Counted from the stretch's first letter, positions 1 to 13,630 are shown. The stretch is DNA of 64,000 bases from Cannabis sativa (GCF_029168945.1 NC_083604.1:10346812-10410811); one strand, 5' to 3'. Notes: generated from the sequence alone by a model not told the origin. Numbers and translations are program-made.

Positions 1-1830
1 TATTATGGGTTATAATTTACTGCTAACGTAATTAATGTTAGAAAATTAATAATTTAAGATATAAATTTGTATTGTATATAATTTATAACACTACATATAA
101 TAATAGATATTAATTTAGTATACATGTTAGGTTGATCCATAGCAATGATTTCAATTTAATAGTGTAATATTATTAACTAAGTTGTAATGATCACATGATT
201 AAGATATAAATTAGTAGGACAATTACCATTAATTACTGTTATTTGATGATTATATATGAATATATATGTTGTAGGTCTCATTTCAGAAAATAGACATTAG
301 AGTTATAATTTTTCAATTTCGAAATTTTTATTAAACTCTAAGTTGTGTTATTTACTTTAAATGAAAAATTTACAATTTTTATGATTTTAGCTCGATAATA
401 ATAGATAATGCGACAAATGGCCATTAGAGTCACATGGGTGAACTTGAAACCTTTATTTAGAGGGACAATCATATGCTTGATTTTGGGATATCGAAAATTA
501 ATGAGGTTATGGTGTTGTACTATTTTACCCCTAGGCTATTTTATTACTTAAGCATTAAAGTAAAGTTAATTTTGGTATTTTATTTTAAGTGGCAAGTGGA
601 TTATTCCACTAACCTCTAGCTAGTCATTAATGATTAAGAGATAAACTTGAGTTATCTTTTGTTTAAGGGAAAAATTTGGAAAATAGTCAAAACCTAGTGT
701 GAAGAGCAAAACCATCTCTTGCTCTCTCTTTCTCTAACCTTTCGGCCACAAGAAGACCAGCAGGAACCCATGCCAATTTCCTCAAATTTCCAGGGTAGTC
801 AAGCAGAATTCAAGAAGTATAATCCAATGTATAACCCTAATCCCTTTCTATTATGCTTTTTTTGTAAGTTTTTGAAGGTTTCCTTTGGTTTTACGTATGT
901 AAGTTAAGGATTAGATTCTGTTTGGATTATTTGAACTTAGGGTTAAATTTCTATGGTTAAATTGAGTTGATTGAGGTTAATTTCAACTAGTTTGGATGGT
1001 TTAATGAATGGTTGAGTAAGTTTGAGTTTGGCTCAACGATGGTGTTTTGAGTTTTTGGGTATTTTTGTTGTTATTTTTGCTTGAAAACTGTTCTTCGATG
1101 TTACTATAGGTATCTGGAAAGTTTGGTTGGATTTGGGTGAAATTTGTGTGAGATTCGAAGCTTTTAGGATTTTTTAACAAAGAATCGATTAATCGGTTAA
1201 CCGTTTCTCCAGGCAAGACTCTAGGAACTGGTTAATCATTTTGGAAATATGGTTTACCAGTTTAGGCAGTTTCTATAACCTTAATTTTTGTATTTTCTCG
1301 ATATTTAGAGTATTGCCATGCTATCTATCGATAAGGAAACTCCTAAATTTATATTTAGATCCTCAAGAAGGTTCTAGCAAGTTATTTACCTATTTATGTG
1401 GTTGTGACGTAGGGCCTCCGTTCAGCGCGTGATTTTCCATTCAAGTCGACCGACACACTTGAATTTGAAAACGAGGTAAGACAAGCATAAAATATGTATA
1501 AGTATGTGTGTATGTATGTAAATTGCATGCTTATTATGTAAGTGATACACTGCCAACACTAGCACAGTAGCGGTGCGGAGTGCATTGGTGCAGTGTATAA
1601 TGTTTAAAGGGTATGGTACAGTGTTACTAACACTAGTATGGGATGAGTACGTAGTGCATGTGGTACAACACTAGTGGTACCCGGAGGTCTGGTTCAGCCC
1701 TACCAACACTAGTACAGGACGAGTACTTAACTACATGTGGCACAAAGGTCGTACTTTTATTAAGAACGTTCTTGACCATCCAAGTTTTGGGAGTAATGCC
1801 CGCGTCTGCCTTAGACATTATGCATTTTTC
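1..1830 (+). mobile_element. Chromovirus-type LTR (LTR A), cut by the window start
   Basis: No long ORF. Assignment rests on shared layout and a shared core with the other long LTRs here. Positions 1111-1145 (tctggaaagtttggttgg, then tttgggtgaaatttg) closely match 62011-62046 and, on the other strand, 6157-6195 and 19175-19215. As in those LTRs, an AT-rich part and a CT-rich stretch (715-740) lie before the core, a CGGTTAACCG palindrome follows it (1194-1203), then a GGTAAG (1475), then a part rich in short inverted repeats (1530-1780). The transcript sense of the LTR is therefore the plus strand. It seems broken near 1830, and I see no 3' boundary or TSD. Element family is inferred from similarity, not from coding sequence. 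Confidence 0.5.
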
Positions 1831-2524
1831 TTACTTTGACCCTTGTCAGCGTGGAGCTTCAGCCAATTACACAACCTGATGAACCAAACTTTTAGGAAAT
1901 TCGCTAAGACTCGTAAGAAGGAATTCAGGCAAATTTTTCTTTTTGAAGAATTTTGGCTGAATATGCATCTTTTCTCTAAATTTGTGCTAAGTTTAGTTCT
2001 TGCAGAAAGAATTCAAGCGTGTTTCTCTCAGGGAAACTAGGTTGAAAACATCGTCTGACTTTTGTTGCATATGTATACTGAGCTAATCACCTGGAAAAAT
2101 TATTCTAAGAAATTGTAGTCGACGACAATTAGCAACTAGGCATGCCATACCCCCCAAAAGAGTTGAGAAATTTGGTCTCTTCTAGATTCTCGGTCATTTT
2201 CTTAAAATCTAACTCATATTCTTTTTCAGTCTTTGAGGAGGAGGTATGGTTGTGGTTCTGTTTTGGCCACTCCTTCCTCTGGTAGACTTGTTCTCACTAA
2301 TCCTCCACGCCATACCTTTCCTCTCCATGATCATTTGGAGGGGACTTCTTGATGGTATTGGCAATAATCTTCTAGCTTCCGCAAGGAAAAGACGTGGGGT
2401 TGTAGGTGGAAACCAAGTTTGATGGCTAGCCCTAAACGACTATCGTTCCTCCAAGCTGATCCCCATCCATGTGTTTACAATGTGTCCTTTGGCTAGACTT
2501 GGACCTTGGAAAGGAGAGCACAAA
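1831..2524. other. Unassigned non-coding stretch
   Basis: No ORF with recognisable protein similarity. The last ~100 bases before 2625 weakly resemble the 220-bp tandem unit that follows (shared gcttcccaaagggaaagct and gcttgagaaa phrases), so a decayed repeat copy may begin about 2525. Probably old LTR-element sequence. Confidence 0.3.
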
Positions 2525-2624
2525 CTCTCGCGAAATGGTAGGGTTTTGGCTTCCCAAAGGGAAAGCTGGGCCTGCGTCTTTGCTTGAGAAATTATCCTTT
2601 GATGAGGTTTATTTCGATAAGCTG

Positions 2625-3314
2625 GAGTCATGTTGAGTTTTGCAGTGGCAAACTTTGGCTTTCATAGGGAAAGGCTAAAGGTGTGCAAAATCGAACGATG
2701 AATTTGCTTGAAAAGGCCAAAGGATGAAACATCACTGGGCATGGGACAGACTTCAATTAGTCCTTCTATTCCGAGAAGGAGGGTTGATGATGTGCTGCAT
2801 CCCCAATGATCTTTCATGCACGAAAAACATCGTGCATGCAAGAGTCATGTTAAATTTTATGAAGCAGACACCGACTTTCGCAAGGGAAGGCTAGAGTTGC
2901 ATAAAAATTCAAGCAATGACTTCACTTGAGAAAGATCAAAGGGTGAAAACATCATTGTGAGTGAGACAAACTTCAAGCAGTCCTTTCATTCCAGGAAAGA
3001 GGGTTGAAGACGTGTCGTACCCTGAGTGATCTTTCACGCGCAAAAAACATCATGCATGCAAGAGTCATGTTTAATTTTTATGAAGCAAACTCTGGCTTCC
3101 ACAAAGGAAGGCTAGAGTTGCATAAAAATTCAAGCGATGACTTCGCTTGAGAAAGATGAAAGGGTGAAAACATCACTGGGAGTGAGACAGACTTCAAGTA
3201 GTCCTTCCATTTCGGGAAGGAGGGTTGAAGACGTGTTGTACCCGCAGTGATCTTTCAGGCACAAAAATCATCGTGCATGTGAGAGTCATGTTGAATTTTT
3301 ATGAAGCAAACTCT
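2625..3314. repeat. Tandem repeat, ~220-bp unit, three full copies plus a partial one
   Basis: The phrase gagtcatgtt recurs at 2625, 2842, 3062 and 3283, giving periods of 217, 220 and 221 bases. Each unit holds in order: gagtcatgtt, a gaagcaaact block, ggctagagttgcataaaaat, gcttgagaaag, a gggtgaaaacatca block, a ggagggttgaaga block and catcgtgcatg. Copies 2 and 3 are closest; copy 1 is more diverged, and a worn copy may precede it (2525-2624). No ORF spans units. This could be a short satellite array or internal tandem repeats of an LTR element's untranslated region. Confidence 0.85.
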
Positions 3315-4002
3315 TGAGTTTTGAAAGAACCCTTAACTTACAAGAGGAATACTCAAATCTCACACATAATCATAAGCATAATTATAAATAGAAATAATAA
3401 GAATTTAAGTGGAAAAACTAGATGTAAGTGCATATTCTCTTCTTCTCTTAAGTTCTCTCATTTAAAAATGTAATGAAAAACTTGCTGAAATAAACTCTAA
3501 ATGTCCTATTTATAAAACCCTAAGAACATACTTAATTTTAAACTTTAAAACTAAATTTTTAAAAATTGTACGGACATTGAACGAGCACGAGCGTCTGGGC
3601 ACTTCTTCTTGAGTTTTTACTGCCGCGCCTAGATCAATATTTTGACTATAACTTCTTCAAAGCTGAGAACAAGATCTAGAACTTTAATGATCAACTCCAA
3701 GTCCATATCTACATTTAAGGTCATCAAAATTTACAAATACGTTCACATTTGTCAAATTGAGCTCTCCCACCTCCACCATTTACCACCAAAACGTATTAAA
3801 ATCACATCAAATAGCTCCAAACACATGATTAGCCATCAACTCTCATAACAAAATAAAATTGTATTAATTAATATTTTAAAGAATAAAAATAATAATAATA
3901 ATAATATGAAGGTCATATTAATTAAGATAAATATAAATTTATCAATATCTCTATGGTAGTTTATGTGCTATTATTTTATTTTATTTATTTAATTAATTTT
4001 TA
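3315..4002. other. Unassigned non-coding stretch
   Basis: No convincing gene. 3560-3850 has the mixed composition of retrotransposon LTRs, while 3850-4002 is plain AT-rich DNA. No boundaries or TSDs could be placed. Confidence 0.3.
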
Positions 4003-4505
4003 GAATAGTTAATATATTTACTCTCTCTACTTTTTATATTATCAAATTATGCTCCTTATAGTATACAATTTGTTAATAATACTCATCAAAATTTAACTTT
4101 TACAGTAATGTAGTCATTCTTTGATATTTTATTCAATGTTATCGTGAAATAAGTAAACTGGTGAATGGTAGTTGATAAATGGATAGAAGTTAAATACCCT
4201 TAACGCTTTTTATGTTAATGAATAATAGAATATAAGACTTTTTTTTTTTTTATATATAATAATGTATATTTAGTTTTAGGTTTTAAATCATTATAGTAAA
4301 AATGGTCTAATGTATTTAATTTATATCTATATATTAACTATAATTTATGGTGTCACTCGTTTCATGATAAAATTAAATAGAATATGATAGAAATACCACA
4401 TTACTGTAAAAGTTATATTTCGAGAGATATTATTAACGAGTTGTATACTATAAGAAATACAATTTATTAGTATAAAAAGTTCAGGGACAAAAATATTAAT
4501 TACTC
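4003..4505. mobile_element. MITE-like element with ~160-bp terminal inverted repeats
   Basis: The outer ~160 bases on each side are inverted copies. Left cttatagtatacaa (4055-4068) matches the complement of ttgtatactataag (4441-4454), and left aacttttacagtaatgt (4094-4110) matches the complement of acattactgtaaaagtt near 4400. The outermost parts (gaatagttaat on the left, attaattactc on the right) also pair. Only ~180 bases lie between the arms and there is no ORF, as expected for a non-autonomous foldback DNA element. No TSD was clear, so the superfamily is not assigned. Confidence 0.6.
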
Positions 4506-4529
4506 TTTTTTTTTTTTTAATCTTATACT

Positions 4530-4546
4530 TTATTTATTCATTGATT
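4530..4546. repeat. Target-site duplication of the LINE, left copy
   Basis: ttatttattcattgatt here is identical to 7819-7835. It lies directly outside the oligo-T that marks the 3' poly(A) end of the minus-strand LINE. Confidence 0.85.
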
Positions 4547-4730
4547 TTTTTTTTTGAAATGAAATATCAACTTCATTGAAATAATTAGCATTATGAATAG
4601 ATAAGATTTTTTAAGTCTTCCGAAACATGAAAATTAGAAATACTAAAACAAGTGTTGAAATGGGAGTTCCTATCAACGTAATGTGCCACCCGATTTGCTG
4701 ATCGTTTGATAAAATGTAACTGGACATTAT

Positions 4731-4735
4731 GTAAT
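4731..4735. repeat. TSD GTAAT of solo LTR B, left copy
   Basis: gtaat here is repeated at 7240-7244 directly outside the TG..CA ends of the LTR. Confidence 0.85.
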
Positions 4736-5381
4736 TGTAACGCCCTGACCCACAGGAGCGCCACGTGTGTATTTTTACAAACTTATCTCTAACTAATCTA
4801 TTAGTTTAAGGAATGTGTAGTTTTATTAAAAATCCCATTATTAAATTTAAAATAAAACTTTCATACAAAATACTGTCACAATACGGGGATCGCCTATTTA
4901 TAAAAATTCTTTTACATCCATTTACCAATACCGTTGCTACAAAAGTAAGGTTATACTTCCAAACATAGAAAAGGGGTTGATCCTGCTTCCCAGAAGCCAA
5001 GACAACGGTTGATATGTACATTGCTGAGAGACCTCTGACTCATGGCCGAACACAACTACTATCTTTCTTACCTATACCACGAAGCACCCATGAGTCACAA
5101 TGACTCAGCAAGAAAAGCTACTAAAATCAAAATATTGAAAATAAAAGTATTCTTATCATAACATAGTATACGTGCTCATGATTCATTGCATAATCAACAT
5201 GCATACATATTTTACAATCTATGCAAACACATTCATTACATATTATAAGAAAGTCATAACAACTCATAATCAACAATTTCATCATTTCACTAACAGATAT
5301 TCATTCAATACATAATCACATACCAACATGCTTATACAATTTCATATTGTTAATCACATAATCTCGATATTTCATTAAGCA

Positions 5382-5625
5382 CCCTTACCACTCGTTAACC
5401 ACGAGCTACGTATGTCACTATTGTTGCCCGATACAGCAAACGATAAGTAAGAAATCTATCCGCAGTTTCAAGAGTAATTACTCATAACGGTAATGACCGT
5501 TTGTAACCCTCACCACTCGTTATCCATGAGCTATGTATGTCACTATCATTGCCTGATACAGTGAACGATAAGTAAGAAACCTAACCGCGATTTCAGAAGT
5601 AATTACTCATAACGGTAATGACCGT
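5382..5625. repeat. 125-bp tandem duplication inside LTR B
   Basis: ccactcgtt recurs at 5388 and 5513. The two units keep the same order of motifs: Y-cactcgt, a tatgtcacta block, a gatacag block, aacgataagtaagaaa, taattactcataacggtaatgaccg. They differ at scattered positions, so the duplication predates this insertion. Confidence 0.85.
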
Positions 5626-5738
5626 ATCTTTCTCTCGATTATAATCGAGTCATAAACGATAATAATCGTTCCTCATCATCGCCTCGATCACAGTCGAGTC
5701 AAAACAAATACATATCATTAATCTCGATCTTAATCGAG
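5391..5738. other. Train of short stem-loops in LTR B
   Basis: Successive near-perfect hairpins with 4-6 bp stems: ctcgttaaccacgag (5391-5405), acggtaatgaccgt (5487-5500), ctcgttatccatgag (5516-5530, one mismatch), acggtaatgaccgt (5612-5625), ctcgattataatcgag (5634-5649), aacgataataatcgtt (5655-5670), ctcgatcacagtcgag (5683-5698) and ctcgatcttaatcgag (5723-5738). The loops differ while the stems are kept, as expected from selection or from repeated copying of one hairpin. The role is unknown. Confidence 0.75.
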
Positions 5739-6569
5739 GTACTAACGATTATAATTGCTTCTTATTTAACCACTTAGCGGTGCATAAAAACTTTTCTTAT
5801 CTTAGTTTAGAAATTAGGCATGCGGGCCGACCTGAGTGGAATAAAGCTCGACGATCCCAGGTCCTATGTCACGACAATAAAATTTGATAAACAACTTATC
5901 CATATTCCAAAAGAAACCCTAATTCCATAACTGAACAAATTCTAACTCTCCCCTGGTTCAAAATAACTCAAACATCATTAAAATATTCTATTCTAAGCAC
6001 TGGGAAACACCCCGAACAGAAACCAGTTTTGAAGCTTAAACTTAAGGTTTCCCCTACTGGCGAAATCAGTTGACCGGTTTCATAGTACTTGTGAAGCCGG
6101 TTAACCGGTTTCTCTGCTGGCAGAATTGAAAACTCTAGTTTTTCACACCAAAAACCAACCAAATCTCCTCCAAACCTATTCAAACTTTCCAAAACAGTTC
6201 CATACCACAAAAATATTATAAACAATCAATCAATTCCCAAAAATTCATCAAAGTAAAGAAAACACCATGAATGAGCAAACTTGAGTTCTTAAGCATCAAT
6301 TCTTTCATTTCCAACTTTAACAGCCATGAAAATCCTCTAATTAACAATTGAACAAACCTAATTTATACTTAGAATCATACTCTGAACCTCAACAATTACT
6401 CAGACCCGAAATCACAAGATTCCCCAACAAAAACTCAATCTAAACCTTGAAAATCACTATAAACTAGAAGAGAAACTTACCTCAAGATTTTAGACTAATG
6501 AAAATTCCTAGCAAGAACTGAGCTGAACTGAGAAGAAAAGCTTGATTTCCACTGGTTTTCTTTTAGGAC

Positions 6570-6690
<121 letters not shown>

Positions 6691-7818
6691 TTCTTAATTT
6701 AGGTTTTCTTCTTATTTTCTTAATTTACTAAAAAAATAAAACAAAATAAATAAATATCAAAACTAATATTAAAGCCTAACTTTCAGCCGTAAAACTTAAA
6801 TAAGACAAAATAGTATTAAACTTATGAAATGATTATTCTACCCTCTCACCACACACTTAGGTTAAACAAAACTTAGGGGTATTTGGTTATTTCTAATTTT
6901 CTCGATTTAACCTACGTTTCAATATTTTAACCTAGTTCGGTATAATTCTAATATAACACAATTTCAACCACCGTGACATTTCTAACCACTCCGTCGACTT
7001 TTCCACGGCCGCCAAATCTGAAAATATTTTATTCTAAAAATGGTATCCATGATACCCCTATAGTCCAATAAAATCTCTGTAATTAATAAATTACGCTTTA
7101 TTTAATCATTTATTAAATTTACACTAATTATCACATAATTAGCTTAAGTAAGACCATAATCTTATTCAAGTATCAGCATAATCACATATTTAATAAAATA
7201 TGTCTAATTAAATATAAATATATTTTCTGAGATATTACAGTAATGTAGAGAGTAGAGCTTTGCAATCCACAACTAACAAGCCAAAACTTGAGAACATTTT
7301 TTGCTAACTGCGTAAAGCTTGCACCGATATCATGCTATCAGTCTCAATTACTACACGTTCCCAGTGTTTGTCTTTAACCCAACTGATCAGGGTCTCTTTG
7401 ATTGCCATGACTTCAATGACTTCAACTGCAAAATTAGCACCATAACAGCCAGAGAGAGCTGTTATAAGGTTGCCAAGATGATTACGAGCAACAATGCTGA
7501 AGCCATACTTATTTTCTTGTTCTAAAGTCGTTGCATCACATTTATCTTGATTGAGTTTTCTTCAGGTTTGGACCATAGCTCAGCTCCATCACCGTTTTAT
7601 TCGAGACACGGTGAATTAAGAGCGATTTTATCTTGACATTTTTTCTATTGATCAAGAGCTGCTCTTGCAGATGCAATTACTTCCATAACAAATGAGCTTT
7701 TCTTCTTCCAAACAATTTTATTTCTTGCCTTCCATATTTGCGCAACAAATCATTGCAACACTATACACATTCTCCTTCGAAAGTATTTGGTTGAGTAGTT
7801 CCAACCAGCTACGAAAAC

Positions 7819-7835
7819 TTATTTATTCATTGATT
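7819..7835. repeat. Target-site duplication of the LINE, right copy
   Basis: Identical 17-mer to 4530-4546; marks the truncated 5' end of the LINE. Confidence 0.85.
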
Positions 7836-9468
<1,633 letters not shown>

Positions 9469-9861
9469 TTGAGAAAATGGTATTCAAAGAGAATAGTAGA
9501 TAGAGCTGGAATTGTTAAATTTTAGAGGGTAAGCTGGAGAGAGAACAAAACTCTTATCTTTCCCAATTCTTCTTCTTCTTCTTCTTCCTTCACATATTTT
9601 TTTTGGATACCTACTACAAAAGAATATGGGTATTGAGAGAGAAGAGAAGCATTTATTTGAGAAGATTGTGTAGGAGAAGATTTTGTAAGAATGTAGTTTT
9701 AATTAAAAAAAATTGTCACAAGTGATAAGACCACCCATCACTTTCGTAATTAATTTTAATAAAAAAAAATATCACAAGAGACAAGACAACTTATCATTTT
9801 TTTTTTAGTGTTTATAAAAAAAAATTAAATCACAAACGTTAGCATGTGACTATATATTTTA

Positions 9862-10791
9862 TTTTTTGAAAAGAAACGTTCATTCATAAGACATTAGACC
9901 TCGCGGTCATTACAACAAATATTCTTAGGAATAGTTGCAACATCAATACAACCATAGTAGTTATGGGTAAAAGCCCAGTTGGCCACGTTATGGGCCATAA
10001 AGTTACACGATCTAGCCGTAAAACAAAATAAACAAGTAGTGAAGGAATGAGCGATTCTTTTACAAAATAAAGAGTAGTTTTCAATTTCCCATCGGGGATC
10101 CAAGCCGTTGAGAGTGTTGATCACTATCTTTGAAACGCTTTCCACCAGGATAAACTGGTGTCCTTTGTCCTTTGCAACCTCTAGCGCCAAGCAAACTGTA
10201 GCAGTTCTCCACACAGGGCATCAGAGAAGTCCATATTGACCGTAAACACCCAAATCAGCCTGCTTAGGTAATCTCTAGCAATCATTGCTATGCACATATG
10301 CTCCCCTCCAACCTTAGCATCGCAATTCATTTTGATCCAGTCTTGGGGGAAGGGTTCCAATCAGCGTGGGGGGGGGGTCGGGGAAGATATAGGAATAATA
10401 GAATCTTTGTAATCTGCATAAGAGTGAGAAATAGAGTCAATACATTGTATCACATTATCCATTCTGTTATTGTGTACCTTGTCATTTCGGATCCACCAAA
10501 TCGTGTCAATTACAATAGAGGGATAAAGAAAAACCTCATCTGTATTTATATTCCTGCTTTTTAGATTCCACAAAAATTTCACCCAGTCCTACCTACGAAT
10601 TCCTGTTCCTGTAACGGGGAAAATACCCTAGGGAGAAGATCGCCATAAATAGAAAGGCAAGTTACAATGAAGGAAAAGGTGCTCGATAGATTCTTCATCA
10701 ACACCACTAATTGGGCACTTACTGTCCATTATATGAAATCGTTTAAGTAAAGCCGCCCAAATCGAAAGGGCATTTGAGAGGATGCTCCACC
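9862..10791 (-). mobile_element. 5'-truncated L1-type LINE fragment, minus strand
   Basis: The 3' end is marked by an oligo-T followed by a motif related to the first LINE's 3' UTR (ttttttgaaa..). The 10-mer atatatttta occurs at 9852-9861 and 10792-10801 and may be the TSD, though it is low-complexity. Contents are the end of ORF2: a zinc-binding (zf-RVT) region and an RNase H-like domain, both decayed. Confidence 0.65.
9890..10780 (-). pseudogene. LINE ORF2 C-terminus: zf-RVT plus RNase H-like domain, decayed
   Basis: Reading leftwards on the minus strand, 10685-10780 carries the zf-RVT signature KCPISGV, then EHLFLHC (Cys-x2-Gly spacing and a C-terminal His-Cys pair). 10460-10500 gives IWWIRNDKVHN, a linker typical of plant non-LTR polyproteins. 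9894-10214 (106 codons open) is the RNase H-like domain with ALEVAKDKGHQFILVES and FMAHNVANWA. Several stops and frame changes separate the pieces. Known family: the C-terminal part of L1 reverse transcriptase polyproteins. No RT catalytic core is present in this copy. Confidence 0.75.
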
Positions 10792-11533
10792 ATATATTTT
10801 AAATACGATGAAAAAAATAAATAAATTTGGTGTAAGGTAACGTGCAGCAAAGAAGAAAAAAAAAGACTTAATGTAACTAACGTGACAACTTAAGACAATA
10901 AAAAAATTAAAAAAGTTAATTGTACTGATTAACAGTATAAAAGAATAAATTGTTAATTTTAGTATGGAGTGTAAATTGCCTTTATATAATATAGGCGTAA
11001 TATTTGTGTGTAAGCTTCCACATGTTTGTGAAAAATATAACTAAAATTAGAATATCAATTAATAATAAAATTGGGATAGAAAGTTAGACTTGTTTTTTTA
11101 AAAAAATAGAAGGTTAGACGATTATTTATTATAAAAGTGTATAAATTATAGTAGCTCCTAGTGGACTAAGATTTAAAGTAAGAGAGACGTATTTTTTTTT
11201 TTACGAAACAGGTGGTAATAGATTTTTTTTTTAAAAAAATACTCTTGGTAGAATTTAAACTATTAACATTTATCTTGTATACAATCTAACTTAATTGTTA
11301 CATCAAAAATAATATTATTTCTATAAATATATCTTTTATTATAAATTAATATCGTAACTAATTAAAATGAATTATTACATGAAAAATACAAATTGACACT
11401 TTATTTACAAAAATACATCCATAAGGTGTGGACAATATTTATGCCTCTTATATGTATTTTTAATTACCAAAATACCTCTTACACTATCACGTACACACAC
11501 AATCAGACGAAAGTTGTTGGGTGGTTAACCGAA

Positions 11534-11646
11534 GGTTGCATCAGACAAAATTTTCAATCTCAGGAAGCATTGATCGTGGGTTGAAGGTGTGTAAGATGTT
11601 TTTGTTTAATTTTTTTATTTGGGTTGTATATTTATTTATTTGGCCG
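11534..11646 (+). repeat. Diverged direct repeat, copy 1
   Basis: Pairs with 12614-12724. Shared blocks are gttgcatcagac, ggatcgtg/tgatcgtg, gttgaaggtgtgt and an identical 29-base tract that begins aatttttttatttgggttg and runs on through tatatttattt. The copies lie ~1080 bases apart in the same orientation, so they are not terminal inverted repeats. Confidence 0.7.
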
Positions 11647-11689
11647 ACTAGAAGTTTTTTGGTAATATTGACTCTGATTTCGCTCCCCC

Positions 11690-11812
11690 ATGGCTAAAGG
11701 TGGTCGTCGTCCAGTGAAGAAGAAGTTGAAGGTGTCTTTGCCTGAAAAAAATTTCAACTTCAACAACAAGAAGGGAAAGAAGAAATCAACTTTCAAGGCA
11801 ACTGTAATGTAA
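11690..11812 (+). CDS. Small lysine-rich ORF (40 codons), doubtful
   Basis: ATG to TAA open frame reading MAKGGRRPVKKKLKV, then a KKGKKK cluster: strongly basic, like a nuclear-localisation or DNA-binding N-terminus. It follows the first copy of the direct repeat by ~40 bases, and a GTAATG near its end could be a splice donor, so it might be a first exon whose remainder is lost. I do not recognise a family. Chance occurrence in AT-rich DNA is quite possible, although the Lys/Asn bias is partly what such composition would give. Confidence 0.2.
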   Translation: MAKGGRRPVKKKLKVSLPEKNFNFNNKKGKKKSTFKATVM

Positions 11813-12613
11813 CAATTATATCTGTTGCGAGCCAACTAATATAAAACCTCAAAACAACTAATAATACTACATATTTAATACAAATAAATATTACAACAAT
11901 CATGTTTTATCTGTTCAGGTTGCATATTTGACAATTGCGAGCCTTGTTTTTATAATACTATGATATTATAGTAGCAAAACTATTATTCAACAAACGTGCA
12001 ACTTAATTGCAACTAAAAATGTTAAATATAAATGTGTGTATGTAAGAAACTATTTGTTAGTATTTTTTTTTGTCACTAATCGATAATTGCTTGTACTTTA
12101 ATAGTAATATGTACGGAGAAATAACTGTTAACAAAATATTTATGCGACTGTAATGCAACTATAAAACATTAAAAATCAGAACAGTATTTCCACGTACGTA
12201 ACTCTATCTACATGTCTCTTCGTAATTTAATATGAACAGATTCACTATTAAAAATTTGAAAACAACGAAAATACATCAAGATAAATATTTTACTATAGTA
12301 TTAATGTAATTTTTTTTTGGATTATACTTGAGTTAGATTATTTGGGAACTCCAGTTTAACTTTTTGAGATCTGCATTTCATGGATCTGAAAATTGAAGTC
12401 AAGACATTAGTTTTATGTGAATTAAACTAGATTTCTACAGGTTGAATTTTAGTTTCATAATAGTTTTTTTGTAATTTTTTTTTTATGAATTCTAAACAGT
12501 CCCTATTTTGATTGATTTCGGTCGTTTTCTCAGGTGAATTTGCTGGAATTAATGGTGGTTCTCTTTCTGGTTGGATTTTTTTTTCAGTTGTGTTTTACTG
12601 GGTAGTTGCCCAA

Positions 12614-12724
12614 CTGTTGCATCAGACGAAGGTTTCAATCCTAAGAAGCGTGGATCGTGAGTTGAAGGTGTGTGTTAGTGGTATTTGTATAATTTTTTTA
12701 TTTGGGTTGTATATTTATTTGGCT
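12614..12724 (+). repeat. Diverged direct repeat, copy 2
   Basis: See copy 1 at 11534-11646. Unlike copy 1 it is not followed by the basic ORF. Confidence 0.7.
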
Positions 12725-13630
12725 GGATGAAAGTATTTTAATAATATTGTAACTTTTTTGATTAAAACTGAAAAAAACCTTAACTAAAATGCATATGTTT
12801 TTTTTTTTCAATTTTTTTTTTCAAGAGAGCGACTACCCCGCGCCTCGCATCTCTGTGAGTCTGTCCTTGACTCCTAGTATATGGTAGAGAAATTTATGTC
12901 ATACACCCGTATAAAGGGGTGTTCTAGTAGACCTTTTATTGATTTTGGCATTCTAAATTTTTTTAGTTTGATTTTATTTTATGATCGTGTATGTTGTAAC
13001 CATATATGAATATATGTAAATTTTTTAGAAAATTTCGAATAGTTTATTACAATACTGAAAAGAAGACTCAAAAAGTTACTGACCACGCGTATAAAAAAAA
13101 CAATCTCGAGTGCAACAAGATATTTAAACTTTATTTTTGACTTTATAAATTATTCTAAATTTTTTAAAAATTTAAACGTAATCTTAAATAATATATACAG
13201 AAAACTGATAAAAAAAATCTATTAATGAAACGATCATTTTGAAGAAGTGTATACACATACTCTATAGTATGAATGATACGATACATATAATCACCATATT
13301 GAAAAACAAATATATCTATATTTGTATAATCATCAATCATAAAGAAATTAGTGATCATATGGCCGTCAATTTCACACACCCCACTATATATATAAATATG
13401 TATACATATATTTCCTTCAAAAAAAAAAAAAAATATGTATACATATAGAACTTTTTATTTTGAAGTTAAACTTGGAAGGCAATCAAACCTTCTCTCTCCC
13501 TTTTGTTTTTTGGCAGTCTTTTCTTTTATCATACTCATAAACAATGGATGATCGTTTTGATGGGCTGCCAGTTCATTAATATTAATTATTATATAGGACG
13601 ATCGATCACTTAAAATTTAAATTATATTTG

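Noticed and set aside
1658..2040. Plus-strand ORFs of 65-73 codons
   Set aside because: Located in the inverted-repeat-rich LTR part and the unassigned flank, with no domain.
2625..3314. Regular repeats as a possible CRISPR array
   Set aside because: Units are ~220 bp with diverging sequence and no repeat/spacer pattern, in a plant genome.
5968..6225. 85-codon minus-strand ORF in solo LTR B
   Set aside because: Lies across the conserved non-coding LTR core and palindromes; the equivalent places in LTRs A, C, D and E are not open.
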